A stretch of DNA of 64,000 nt from Acidimicrobiaceae bacterium (lineage in GTDB: Bacteria; Actinomycetota; Acidimicrobiia; Acidimicrobiales; RAAP-2). The stretch covers positions 1 through 64,000 of the forward strand of contig PLZF01000043.1 of the NCBI GenBank assembly GCA_003152015.1, in the 5' to 3' direction. A model generated the notes under the pieces. The model did no database searches and was not told the origin of the DNA. It worked only from the letters and a program-made list of their open reading frames with translations. The position numbers and the translations under genes are program-made. Each line of letters opens with the position of its first letter. Within the stretch, counting starts at the first letter, position 1. This document shows, piece after piece, positions 19,136 through 28,402 of the stretch.

Positions 19136-20275
19136 TCATTTCACTGGCGGTACGACCGCCTGCCCTTCGCCTGATGATGCGTACTGGCCGGTCTGGAGGA
19201 CGCCCCGGCGCTCCAGCAGCACCTTGAGGTCGTGGGGGTTGGTGGCGCTGTTCATGGCTTCGCGGACATCGACCACTCCCTCGGCGACCAGGCCGGCCAG
19301 AGACTGGTCGAACGTCATCATCCCGTAGTACTCACCTTCAGCGATGATGCCCCCGATATCCGATGTCTGGATCGGATCGACGATAGCCTGTTGGATACGC
19401 CCGTTGGAGACGAGCAGTTCCAGTGCGGGCACCCGGCCCTTTCCGTCGGCGGTGGGAACCAGTCGCTGACAGATGATCCCCTTGATGGATCCGGCCAGGC
19501 TTACCCGTCTCTGGTTCTGCTCATGAGGAGGGAAGAAGTCGACGATACGGTTGATGGTCTCAGTGGCGTCGGTGGTGTGCAGGGTCGAGAGCACCAGGTG
19601 ACCTGTCTCCGCAGCGGTGAGGGCGGCCGACACCGTCTCTAAGTCACGCATCTCACCGACGAAGATGACATCGGGGTCTTGACGGAGTACCACCCGCATG
19701 GCCGACGAGAAACTGTCGGTGTCGAACCCGACCTCACGCTGATCGATGGCAGCCAGATCGTCGGCATGGAGGAACTCGACCGGATCTTCAATGGTCACTA
19801 CGTGACAGGCCCGGGTGTGATTGATGTGATCGACCATGGCGGCCAGCGTGGTGGTCTTTCCGGATCCGGTCGGACCGGTGACCAGCACCAGGCCCCGCTG
19901 CTCCTCGGCCAGCCGGGTGATTGTCTCGGGCAAGCCGAGATCGGACACGGTAGCGGCATTGGTTCGCACCAGGCGCATGGCCATGGCGACTGACGATCGC
20001 TGATAGAAGGCGTTGACCCGAAATCGCCCGATTCCGGGCACGCTGTAGGCGAAATCGATTTCGTGATGTTTGCGGAAGTTCTCGAGAGTTCCGGGCTGCA
20101 TCATCGACTCGGCGATTGCCAATGTCTCTTCCGGAGTGAACCGCGGCTCATCGATAAGCGGCCGCAGCGCTCCGGAAATTCGTACCCGTGGGATCGCGCC
20201 TGCTCTTACGTGAAGGTCCGAACCGTCCAGTTTCGCAAGCAGGACCAACAATCGATCGAGGTCCGTGCGGTCCAT
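19136..20275 (-). CDS. pilT: type IV pilus twitching motility ATPase PilT
   Basis: LVTGPTGSGKTTTLAAMVDHIN, VTIEDPVEFLH, REVGFDTDSFSSAMRVVLRQDPDVIFVGEMRDLETVSAALTAAETGHLVLSTLHT. Confidence 0.95.
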   Translation of the reverse strand: MDRTDLDRLLVLLAKLDGSDLHVRAGAIPRVRISGALRPLIDEPRFTPEETLAIAESMMQPGTLENFRKHHEIDFAYSVPGIGRFRVNAFYQRSSVAMAMRLVRTNAATVSDLGLPETITRLAEEQRGLVLVTGPTGSGKTTTLAAMVDHINHTRACHVVTIEDPVEFLHADDLAAIDQREVGFDTDSFSSAMRVVLRQDPDVIFVGEMRDLETVSAALTAAETGHLVLSTLHTTDATETINRIVDFFPPHEQNQRRVSLAGSIKGIICQRLVPTADGKGRVPALELLVSNGRIQQAIVDPIQTSDIGGIIAEGEYYGMMTFDQSLAGLVAEGVVDVREAMNSATNPHDLKVLLERRGVLQTGQYASSGEGQAVVPPVK

Positions 20276-20376
20276 GCCGGCAGTGTACGGCTGAAACACC
20301 TACCGTGCGAGGAAAATCAATGCAGTCGGTAGTTGCCGACGCCCGGTCGGCAATCAAACGTGTTCGGCGCCGATCT

Positions 20377-20721
20377 TCAGTCCGACGACTTGGGTGTGCT
20401 AGTTGAGGTGGAGGCACCATCGGAGCCGCCCGACTTTTTGGAGCTGTCCGAAGCCGGAGCCTTCGTCGCGGTGGCAGTTGAACTCGAGTCAGACGACCCA
20501 TTCGACGACGAGCTACTTTCAGACGACGATTTCGATGATTCCTTGGGGCGGCTGTCGTTCTTGTAAAAGCCGCTTCCCTTGAACACCACACCCACGTTGC
20601 CGAACACCTTGCGCACGGGATTGCCACAAGTGGGGCACTCAGTAAGGGGATCGTCGTGGAATGACCGGACGACGTCGAAGGTCTCATCGCAGTGTGCACA
20701 GTTGTATTCGTAAGTGGGCAC
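20377..20721 (-). CDS. FmdB-family zinc ribbon protein with Ser-rich tail
   Basis: MPTYEYNCAHCDETFDVVRSFHDDPLTECPTCGNPVRKVFGNVGVVFKGSGFYKND. Confidence 0.92.
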   Translation of the reverse strand: MPTYEYNCAHCDETFDVVRSFHDDPLTECPTCGNPVRKVFGNVGVVFKGSGFYKNDSRPKESSKSSSESSSSSNGSSDSSSTATATKAPASDSSKKSGGSDGASTSTSTPKSSD

Positions 20722-20842
20722 GCTGGCTGATCCCTTTGCTGTCTGCGCTGCTCGGATTAGCAGTCTAGTGCAGCGAGTGCCAATACGGATTCGGAATCGG
20801 GTTGTCCTCTACACTGTCGTCCGTGATCGATCGGACCTTGGT

Positions 20843-21328
20843 ATGACTGACCGGAGTCTCAGTCATCTGGACCCTCTGGGTGGGGCACGCATGGTGGACG
20901 TTTCCCCCAAGGAACCCACCCATCGGCGAGCATTGGCCCGGTGCCGGGTGGCGATGAAGCCCGAGACCACCTCCAAAGTTGCCAACAACGCCATTACCAA
21001 AGGCGACGTGCTGGCGGCGGCCCGGGTGGCCGGCATTCAGGCGGCAAAACGGACAGCCGACCTGGTTCCCATGTGTCACCCGCTGCTGGTGGGGGCTGTG
21101 CACGTCGACTTCACCATCGGTGACGACTATGTCGAGGTCGAGGCCAAGGTGGAGACAGTCGACCGCACCGGGGTCGAGATGGAGGCCATGACGGCCTGTG
21201 CCATCGCCGCCCTCACCGTCTACGACATGTGCAAGACCACCGACCGCACCATGAGCATCGGGGAGCTGATGCTGTGGGAGAAGAACGGTGGCAGCTCAGG
21301 AATGTGGAAGAGGGAACCTACAGCCTGA
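20843..21328 (+). CDS. moaC: cyclic pyranopterin monophosphate synthase MoaC
   Basis: AITKGDVLAAARVAGIQAAKRTADLVPMCHPLLVGAVHVDF...TGVEMEAMTACAIAALTVYDMCKTTDRTM. Confidence 0.96.
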   Translation: MTDRSLSHLDPLGGARMVDVSPKEPTHRRALARCRVAMKPETTSKVANNAITKGDVLAAARVAGIQAAKRTADLVPMCHPLLVGAVHVDFTIGDDYVEVEAKVETVDRTGVEMEAMTACAIAALTVYDMCKTTDRTMSIGELMLWEKNGGSSGMWKREPTA

Positions 21329-21366
21329 GGTTGGAATCTACGACGAGATGATCATCGCCCCCGCGC

Positions 21367-22557
21367 TCAACGGCGGAACTTGAATCTCTTTCGGGGGTGA
21401 GCGGTGAAGAAGTCGGGCGTGATCGGCACCTCTGATGGGTCCGGCTCATCGACCGAATGGGCGACCGTTTCCTTGCCTTCGACCTGACCGGATTCCGGCG
21501 CGGCATCAGGTGCAGCGGCGAGAATATCGTTCACCATTGCCGCGGCGGAAGCAAATGACTGTCCCGACGAACGGAATAAGTCAGGTGCAGGAGGAAGGTT
21601 GGCCGCTAGCTCCTCTACCGGCGGGGCGAATGGAGGGCTCGCAGCTTTGCCCCCAATGGTGATCTTCGCCGTCGGGGTGGGCGCGGTGAGTGGCGCCGGT
21701 GGAGCTTTCACTTGACCGTTTCCGGTGAGGTCATCAGCCTTCAATTTGTCCAACGTGGCGTTGAACGAGAACGGAGTTGCCGGTTTGGTGACTGGTTGAG
21801 TTTGAGGTTGAGGATTGACCGAGACCTTCGGAGCGGCCGGCGTCTTTTCGTCGAGGAGCGGCGGTACGTAGAAGATCGGTTCGGGTACGTGAGAGGCGGC
21901 CAGCTCATTGGCGGCGGCGGTATCGCTTTCGGCAATCGGGCTGGTGACGTTGGGGGCGTTCGGTGAAACGGCCGGAGGCGGAGTCTGGATCGACTGAGCC
22001 GGCCGCGGTCGCGGTCGTCCAAATTCTTCCCCGAGGAGTCTGTCGAGGGGGCTGAGCGAAGAACTCGGGTTATTCGAGAGAGATGCACCACTCGACGTGG
22101 GGGACACAGGTCCACCTCCACCTTTTGAAGGCGGAGGTGGTGGAGGCGCAGACTCACGGTCAACTTGTGGCGGCGGCGGAGTTGTCGGCTGTTCTCCAAA
22201 CCCCGGCGGTGGCGGGGGCGAGGTTCCCGTCCGAATGGCGAATCCCGGCGGAGCTGCCGGCCGTTCTCCAAACCCCGGCGGTGGCGCGTCAGTCGAAGGC
22301 GAAGGTGCAGTGCGAATGGCGAACCCCGGCGGTGGCGGCGGTGGCGGTGGTGGCGGCGGCGGTGCGGTTGCAAGTGGATGGTCCGAAGAGCTCTTCTGCA
22401 GCGAGTCGATCTGACCGGAGAGCACGTCGATGGTGCGAGCAAGCTCACTCTGAGAATTCTTTACCGCCGCCATGTTGGTGGCTAGAGCATCGGGGGACAG
22501 CTTTTCATCCGAAGCGGTAGGCCGGTTGTCTCCCGAGGCGGGTCCTCTGATTTTCAT
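21367..22557 (-). CDS. proline-rich protein of unknown function (12-Pro run, PPGFAIRT/PPGFGE repeats)
   Basis: Long ORF with strong composition bias, inside the pilus locus; N-terminal coiled-coil-like SQSELARTIDVLSGQIDSLQ. Confidence 0.65.
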   Translation of the reverse strand: MKIRGPASGDNRPTASDEKLSPDALATNMAAVKNSQSELARTIDVLSGQIDSLQKSSSDHPLATAPPPPPPPPPPPPGFAIRTAPSPSTDAPPPGFGERPAAPPGFAIRTGTSPPPPPGFGEQPTTPPPPQVDRESAPPPPPPSKGGGGPVSPTSSGASLSNNPSSSLSPLDRLLGEEFGRPRPRPAQSIQTPPPAVSPNAPNVTSPIAESDTAAANELAASHVPEPIFYVPPLLDEKTPAAPKVSVNPQPQTQPVTKPATPFSFNATLDKLKADDLTGNGQVKAPPAPLTAPTPTAKITIGGKAASPPFAPPVEELAANLPPAPDLFRSSGQSFASAAAMVNDILAAAPDAAPESGQVEGKETVAHSVDEPDPSEVPITPDFFTAHPRKRFKFRR

Positions 22558-22719
22558 GAACTCCTCCCCCGGTGTACTCAGTGCCGGTCGTGGCAGACGC
22601 GCACACTACGGGTACAACCCGCGACCTGCCGAGTCAGTGTATCCGACGGGTTGGCGTGACACTTATCGCGAAGCCGGTTGAGAAATGGGTTCAATCCAGG
22701 CGATGCCAGACTCGGATTC

Positions 22720-23019
22720 CTAACCCAGCGCGGCGGATCTCAGTTCGTCGAGCGTGAGCTCTGTTGTTGCTTCACCACCGCATTGAGCGCAATGTTCCAC
22801 GTGGCGCCAGCTCCTGAGGAGACGGGTTCCTTCCTCATTGAGCAGAACCACGAACGATTCCGACATTGGGTCAATCTCCAAACCGAAGCAAGGCCTCCAC
22901 GCCGTCGAGGCCTGTCCGGCACTCGTATCGAACCCCTTCAGAATCCGCTTGAACCTCGAGTTCTCGAGGTCGACCACCCACGTGCTGTGGCACGACTCAA
23001 TGACCATGGGTTCCATACA
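22720..23019 (-). CDS. small conserved-looking hypothetical protein
   Basis: MEPMVIESCHSTWVVDLENSRFKRILKGFD...LEIDPMSESFVVLLNEEGTRLLRSWRHVEHCAQCGGEATTELTLDELRSAALG. Confidence 0.65.
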   Translation of the reverse strand, partial: CMEPMVIESCHSTWVVDLENSRFKRILKGFDTSAGQASTAWRPCFGLEIDPMSESFVVLLNEEGTRLLRSWRHVEHCAQCGGEATTELTLDELRSAALG

Positions 23020-23225
23020 GTGATTGTGCCACCCAAATACTGGATTCAAACTGCAGAATCATTGCGGTCGTGTGACAGTTGCCACCGGGCACAATGAGCG
23101 AGGGGCGGATTGTTCGTGGTCCTTGGGTCAAAACTGATTCTGACCAGGGAATTGTCTACGGCGACGAGACATGCAACCCGCACCCCAATCCCAGACGGCA
23201 ATAGCCGCACAAACACTTTAAAGCT

Positions 23226-23247
23226 CCTGATCAGTGGGCTGATCAGG
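23226..23247 (-). terminator. hairpin CCTGATCAG-TGGG/CCCA-CTGATCAGG at the prepilin peptidase 3' end
   Basis: Perfect 9-bp inverted repeat, 4-nt loop, overlapping the pilD stop and followed on the minus strand by AGCTTTAAAG. Confidence 0.65.
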
Positions 23248-24085
23248 CGAACACCGCGAGACCTACTGCCGTTCCCAACGCCACCGACACGACCATCGGC
23301 AGACCGATCACGCGGTGTAGGAGTCCGGTTGAAGATGAAATGGCTGGGTTCTCGTCACTCCGCGGGGCGATCTTCCCTGATTTCCGGTTGAAAGCGACGC
23401 AGAGGAGAAAGACGGCGAGAAAGACCCCTGCCCCGATTCCGGCGGCCACGAGTCCAAGGCCTCCGAGCCAACAGCCTGCGGGAATCAGGGCGCTACGGCC
23501 GAAACCCTCCCGACAGTCGCACCCCGGATCCATTCGTCGCAACGCACTGAAGCCGACGATTCCGGCGAGTGTCCCGGCTTGAGCGCCTACGAGCACTGAC
23601 CAGTGGCTGCCGGCGGCAGCAATGATCACGAGAACTAGGTCGGCAATGGCTGTTCCCAAGGCCGCCACCAACAGCGGTGATCGCAGTTCGCCGGCATCGA
23701 TGAGGAGAATCGTGATGATGGTGGCGACCAACAGGCAGTAGGGAATGGTCATCAAGGAACCGTGCCTGGCCCATGCAATGAGGACGAAGGCCCCGGCGGT
23801 ACCCGCTTCGACCAGGGGGTATCGAATCGAAATGGCCTCCCGGCAGGTCCTGCAACGACCCCGTAGGACCACCCATGAGACGAGGGGCAAATTTTCCCAC
23901 CATGCCAGCTGGCGTTGACAGGTTGGACAGAATGACCGGGGTTTGGAGACCGAGAGTCCTCGAGGTATCCGGTAGACGACCACATTGAGGAACGAACCCA
24001 CCAGCAGCCCGATCACCAACGCAATTCCGAATATCACTGAGAGCGACACCATCACGGTGGTTGAGGAGATAGATTGAGTAGTCAT
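23243..24085 (-). CDS. pilD: prepilin peptidase (A24 family)
   Basis: FLNVVVYRIPRGLSVSKPRSFCPTCQRQLAWWENLPLVSWVVLRGRCRTCREAISIRYPLVE (CxxC...CxxC). Confidence 0.93.
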   Translation of the reverse strand: MTTQSISSTTVMVSLSVIFGIALVIGLLVGSFLNVVVYRIPRGLSVSKPRSFCPTCQRQLAWWENLPLVSWVVLRGRCRTCREAISIRYPLVEAGTAGAFVLIAWARHGSLMTIPYCLLVATIITILLIDAGELRSPLLVAALGTAIADLVLVIIAAAGSHWSVLVGAQAGTLAGIVGFSALRRMDPGCDCREGFGRSALIPAGCWLGGLGLVAAGIGAGVFLAVFLLCVAFNRKSGKIAPRSDENPAISSSTGLLHRVIGLPMVVSVALGTAVGLAVFA

Positions 24086-24318
24086 GATCGGTACTGGATC
24101 CCGGAATTGGTCCTTGAGCTGGGGGTCGAGAGGTGGCAGGGTGGAGTGCCGCAGAGATGGACCAAAGCCCGCGAACGGTATCACCGGGGGCGATCGGTAC
24201 GTTGATACGTGGGCCCGGCAACCTCCACCTCGGTGGCACCGTCACTCCTTGTGGGGAGGCGATCACCGAACAGGGGGACAGATCCAATGTTCACAGCGAA
24301 TGTGCCGATGAAGAAGCC

Positions 24319-26763
24319 ATGAGCGACGTCGACGCCATACGCACCCTGGCACGGGAACGCGACCTCGAATTTGTTGATCTCGATGCCCAGACGGTTGATA
24401 ACAGCACCGCCGAGGTTCTCCCTGAGGCGATAGCTCTACGCCTCCATGTGGTCGCCATCAAATGGAAGTCAGGGATCCCGGTGATTGCCGTCGCCAACCC
24501 CGATGACATCTTTGTCCTCGACACCATCCGCGCCTCCGTGGGTAGAGACTTCACGCTGGTTGTCGCCCCGCCTGAGCAGATCGTCAGGTACGTCGACCGA
24601 CTCTACGATGCGTCCCATGCGTCCGGGACGACCACGCCGACGGGTGCCGTTGCCGTTGCGCCCACAACTGTTCCGCCGCCGGTCCCGCTCCCGGCAATCC
24701 CGAACCCGTCAGTCATCTCGGCACGCCAGATCGCCACCCCTGCAGTCGACGATGGGTCGGAATCCCCATTGTACGGATCGGCATTTCTCCCGAAAGAGGG
24801 TTCGCCAAGCCAAGAGCCTCCAATCAATGGACATGGAGCCCAGTCGATTCCGCCGGCATCAATTGAGATCGGTACTGATCTAGCGCTACCTCCTGATGCC
24901 CTGGCGGCCAGTGCCTCCGAGTTGGCTGAGTTGGCACGCACGGCACGGCCGGCGAAGCCCACCGAACGGGTCGATTCGGCGGCGGAGACTGCCGATCTGG
25001 TTGACGAGGCGGTGGCAACCTTCGAGGGACAGCAAGCCGAACCGGAGTTGCTCACAGGGCTCGCGTCGACGTTGCCGCCGATGGCCAAGGTGCTGATCGA
25101 GGGGAATCGGGTGTCCTTGGCCGACATGGAGCTGGTCCTCGAGGAACACGATCGAAGTGGCCGGAGCATTGCCCGCATCCTGACGGCCAAGAAGTTAGTG
25201 ACCGAGGCCGACCTCATGTGGGGAATGGCTCACGAGATGGGCCTCGAGTTTGTCGATCTTGATACGGCCGGAGTCAAATTTACCGAGTCGGATATCATCC
25301 CCGAGGCGACGGCGCGCTATCACAACGTGCTGGTCATCTCCGATGACGCCAATGGGCTGGTCGTGGCCGCCTCCAATCCCACCGACGTGTTCGCCATGGA
25401 CGACCTCCGCACCATCATTGGCCGGAGCTTCACCATCGTGGTTGCCACCCGCAGCCAGATCAACGCCTACATCGGACGTGCCTATGGTGCCGGCGACGCC
25501 GCGGACATGGCCGAAACGGCCTCACTCGAGTTCGACCGGGAGGATCCCGGTGCCGCCATGGACGACATCCAGGCGGTTACCGAGGAAGCCCCGATTGTTC
25601 GGTATGTGAACCTTCTGATGGTCCAGGCGGTCAACGAGCGAGCGTCCGACATTCATGTGGAACCCACCGCCACCAACCTTCGGATCCGCTATCGCATCGA
25701 TGGGGTCCTCCATGACGTGTCGACTGCGCCCCGTTCCATTGCCGCGGCGGTGACGACCCGCTTGAAGGTGATGGCCGACATGAACATCGCCGAGCACCGG
25801 ATTCCCCAGGACGGTCGGATTTCGGTGACGATCGGGAACAAGGAGATCGACCTCCGGATGGCGACGTTGCCCACCATCCACGGAGAAAAAATCGTGATGA
25901 GGGTACTGGACAAATCGAGCGTTGTCCTCGGATTTCCCGATCTCGGTTTCGACGAAGATCTGTTGGCCACCTACGCGGGGATCTACACCAAGCCCTACGG
26001 GACCATTCTGGTCACCGGCCCCACCGGTTCGGGCAAGTCCACCACCCTCTACGCGACGCTCATCGCACTGAACTCACCGGAGAAGAACATCATCACCGTC
26101 GAGGACCCGGTGGAGCTCCGACTACAGGGCGTCAACCAGATTCAGCTCAATGTGAAGGCCGGCCTCACCTTCGCCTCGGCGCTGAAGTCGATTCTGCGAT
26201 CCGATCCGGACATTGTGCTGGTCGGCGAAATCCGGGACAAGGAGACTGCGGTCATCGCCGTCGAGGCCTCCCTCACCGGCCACCTGGTGCTCGCGACCTT
26301 GCACACCAATAGCGCCGCAGCTACGCCGATGCGCCTGGTGGAGATGGGGCTGGAGCCATTCTTGGTCACCTCGTCGCTGACCGGGGTGTTGGCTCAGCGC
26401 CTGGCCCGCCGGCTCTGCAACCCCTGCAAAGAGGGTTACGACGTTACCGATGCGGATATCGTGGCGGCGGGATGGGAGGTAGAAGAGATGAGGGCCATTG
26501 AGGAGATCAGTGGCAAGCCCCATTTCTACCGGGCAAAAGGGTGCCCCGCCTGCGCGAATACGGGATACCGGGGCCGCAAGGCTTTGGCGGAGTTGATGCC
26601 GATGACCGAAGAGATCCAACGCTTGATTATTGAAGGAGGATCCGTGGACGACATCCATCGGATGGCCGTCTCGCAAGGGATGGTCACCTTGCGCCAGAGT
26701 GGCCTACGCAAAGCGATCGAGGGCGAAACGACCCTTGAGGAAGTGCTCCGGGTGGTGGCATGA
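24319..26763 (+). CDS. pilB: type IV pilus assembly ATPase PilB (GspE family), two N-terminal MshEN-like modules
   Basis: LVTGPTGSGKSTTLYATLIALN, ITVEDPVELRLQGVNQIQ, LRSDPDIVLVGEIRDKETAVIAVEASLTGHLVLATLHTN; C-terminal zinc CxxC pairs (CNPCKEGY, CPACANTGYRGR). Start at ATG 24319 is a choice; the ORF extends to 24133. Confidence 0.93.
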   Translation: MSDVDAIRTLARERDLEFVDLDAQTVDNSTAEVLPEAIALRLHVVAIKWKSGIPVIAVANPDDIFVLDTIRASVGRDFTLVVAPPEQIVRYVDRLYDASHASGTTTPTGAVAVAPTTVPPPVPLPAIPNPSVISARQIATPAVDDGSESPLYGSAFLPKEGSPSQEPPINGHGAQSIPPASIEIGTDLALPPDALAASASELAELARTARPAKPTERVDSAAETADLVDEAVATFEGQQAEPELLTGLASTLPPMAKVLIEGNRVSLADMELVLEEHDRSGRSIARILTAKKLVTEADLMWGMAHEMGLEFVDLDTAGVKFTESDIIPEATARYHNVLVISDDANGLVVAASNPTDVFAMDDLRTIIGRSFTIVVATRSQINAYIGRAYGAGDAADMAETASLEFDREDPGAAMDDIQAVTEEAPIVRYVNLLMVQAVNERASDIHVEPTATNLRIRYRIDGVLHDVSTAPRSIAAAVTTRLKVMADMNIAEHRIPQDGRISVTIGNKEIDLRMATLPTIHGEKIVMRVLDKSSVVLGFPDLGFDEDLLATYAGIYTKPYGTILVTGPTGSGKSTTLYATLIALNSPEKNIITVEDPVELRLQGVNQIQLNVKAGLTFASALKSILRSDPDIVLVGEIRDKETAVIAVEASLTGHLVLATLHTNSAAATPMRLVEMGLEPFLVTSSLTGVLAQRLARRLCNPCKEGYDVTDADIVAAGWEVEEMRAIEEISGKPHFYRAKGCPACANTGYRGRKALAELMPMTEEIQRLIIEGGSVDDIHRMAVSQGMVTLRQSGLRKAIEGETTLEEVLRVVA

Positions 26764-28370
26764 GCCCCGTCTCGTCGGACATCCGGGCCGAATGGTCGAC
26801 CAGATTGGCAGAAGCGCTGGTCAACGGTGGCTATGCCACCGAGTCCGACTTGTCGCCGCTGATGGCCGAAGCGGAGGCAACGGGCCGACCCTTGGCCACC
26901 ATACTGATTGAAAGGCAGGTGGCAACCCCGGGGGTGGTGGTGGGTGCCCAGGCTCAACTGGCTCAGCTGCCGGCGGTCGATCTGTTGTCGGCGGCACCCG
27001 AGCCGCACGTATCCGCTCTCATTCCCGAGGCTGTCGGCCGCGAGTACGAAGCGGTGGCGCTCAAACGCGAGGGAACCCAATTGGTGGTCGGTTTCGCCGA
27101 GCCCCCGGGGCCGCAGACCGTCGATACCCTCTCGGCCCTCATTGGCTTTCGGGTCATGCCGATGCTGGCCGATCCCACCGTCATCGCCCGGGTGTTGTCA
27201 TCGGGTCCTCTTCGCGTGGCAACTGAGAATGGAATCTCAGGGGCGAAGTCGGATGAGGACGAGGAGGCCACCCAGGGGATGCCTCCGATGGCGGTCGGCA
27301 ACGGTATGCCGTTGCATATCGATGACCTGTTGCGCTACGCGGTCTCGGTGGGAGCGTCGGATCTGCACCTGACCGCCGACATGCCCGCCTGCATCCGACT
27401 GAATGGTGCCATCCGCCCGATCGAGGGTTGTCCAACGTTGGAGAACGAAACCATTCGCGACATGGTGTTCGGGATCCTCCCGGCATCGCAGCGCGAGCGA
27501 TTCGAAGCTGACCACGAGTTGGATACCTCACATTCGATCGTCGACGTTGGCCGCTTCCGGATGAACGTCTCGATGCAACGAGGCACGGTGGCCGTCGCCA
27601 TGCGACCGATCCCCCACGAAATGCCGGCATTCGAGTCTCTTGGGATTCCCGAATCGGTCCGGGCCTTCGCTGAACTTCGGAGAGGTCTGGTGCTGGTCAC
27701 CGGGCCCACCGGTTCCGGAAAGTCCACCACCCTGGCGTCCTTGGTCGACATCATCAACCGCAGCAAGCCGTTGCACATTGTCACCATCGAGGACCCGATC
27801 GAGTTTCTCCATTCCCACAAGCGGTCGATCATCGACCAGCGAGAGATCGGCGAGGACACCAATTCGTTCTCCGAGGCCCTTCGTCGGGTATTGCGTCAGG
27901 ACCCCGATGTCATTCTGGTGGGGGAGCTCCGTGACCTCGAGACCATTTCGACGGCACTGACGGCGGCGGAGACCGGTCACCTGGTGTTCGCCACCGTCCA
28001 TACCCAAGATGCCGCCCAGACGGTGGACCGGATCATCGACGTGTTTCCCACCTCTCAACAAGAGCAGATCCGGGTGATGTTGGCGGCGACCCTCGAGGGT
28101 GTCGTCACTCAGCAGCTCCTGGTGAACAAAGAGGGGACGGGTCGGATCGCCTGCTGTGAGGTATTGGTCTGCACCACCGGGATCCGGAACCTCATTCGCA
28201 CGGTCAAGACACATCAGATCTACTCACTCATGCAGACGGGTAGTTCGTATGGGATGCAGACGATGGACCAGGGCCTGGCCAAATTGGTACGGGACGGGCT
28301 GATCTCCGAGAGCGTGGCGTTTGATCGCTCTCATAATGAAGACGACCTTCGGGCCCATCTCAACGCCTAA
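26760..28370 (+). CDS. PilT-like ATPase with N-terminal MshEN/GspE-N-like domain
   Basis: GRPLATILIERQVATPGVVV...ALIPEAVGREYEAVALKREGTQLVVGFAEP followed by a full PilT core (LVTGPTGSGKSTTLASLVDIIN, ASDLHLTADMPACIRLNG); ATGA overlap with pilB. Confidence 0.9.
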   Translation: MSPVSSDIRAEWSTRLAEALVNGGYATESDLSPLMAEAEATGRPLATILIERQVATPGVVVGAQAQLAQLPAVDLLSAAPEPHVSALIPEAVGREYEAVALKREGTQLVVGFAEPPGPQTVDTLSALIGFRVMPMLADPTVIARVLSSGPLRVATENGISGAKSDEDEEATQGMPPMAVGNGMPLHIDDLLRYAVSVGASDLHLTADMPACIRLNGAIRPIEGCPTLENETIRDMVFGILPASQRERFEADHELDTSHSIVDVGRFRMNVSMQRGTVAVAMRPIPHEMPAFESLGIPESVRAFAELRRGLVLVTGPTGSGKSTTLASLVDIINRSKPLHIVTIEDPIEFLHSHKRSIIDQREIGEDTNSFSEALRRVLRQDPDVILVGELRDLETISTALTAAETGHLVFATVHTQDAAQTVDRIIDVFPTSQQEQIRVMLAATLEGVVTQQLLVNKEGTGRIACCEVLVCTTGIRNLIRTVKTHQIYSLMQTGSSYGMQTMDQGLAKLVRDGLISESVAFDRSHNEDDLRAHLNA

Positions 28371-28402
28371 TCCGAAACAACAACCCTACGAACAGGGGAA
28401 CA

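Noticed and set aside
24185-24318. Possible riboswitch in the pilB leader (GCAACCTCCACCTCGGTGG...CTCC...GGGAG)
   Set aside because: Small hairpins only; no recognised riboswitch core, and the pilB ORF remains open through the region.
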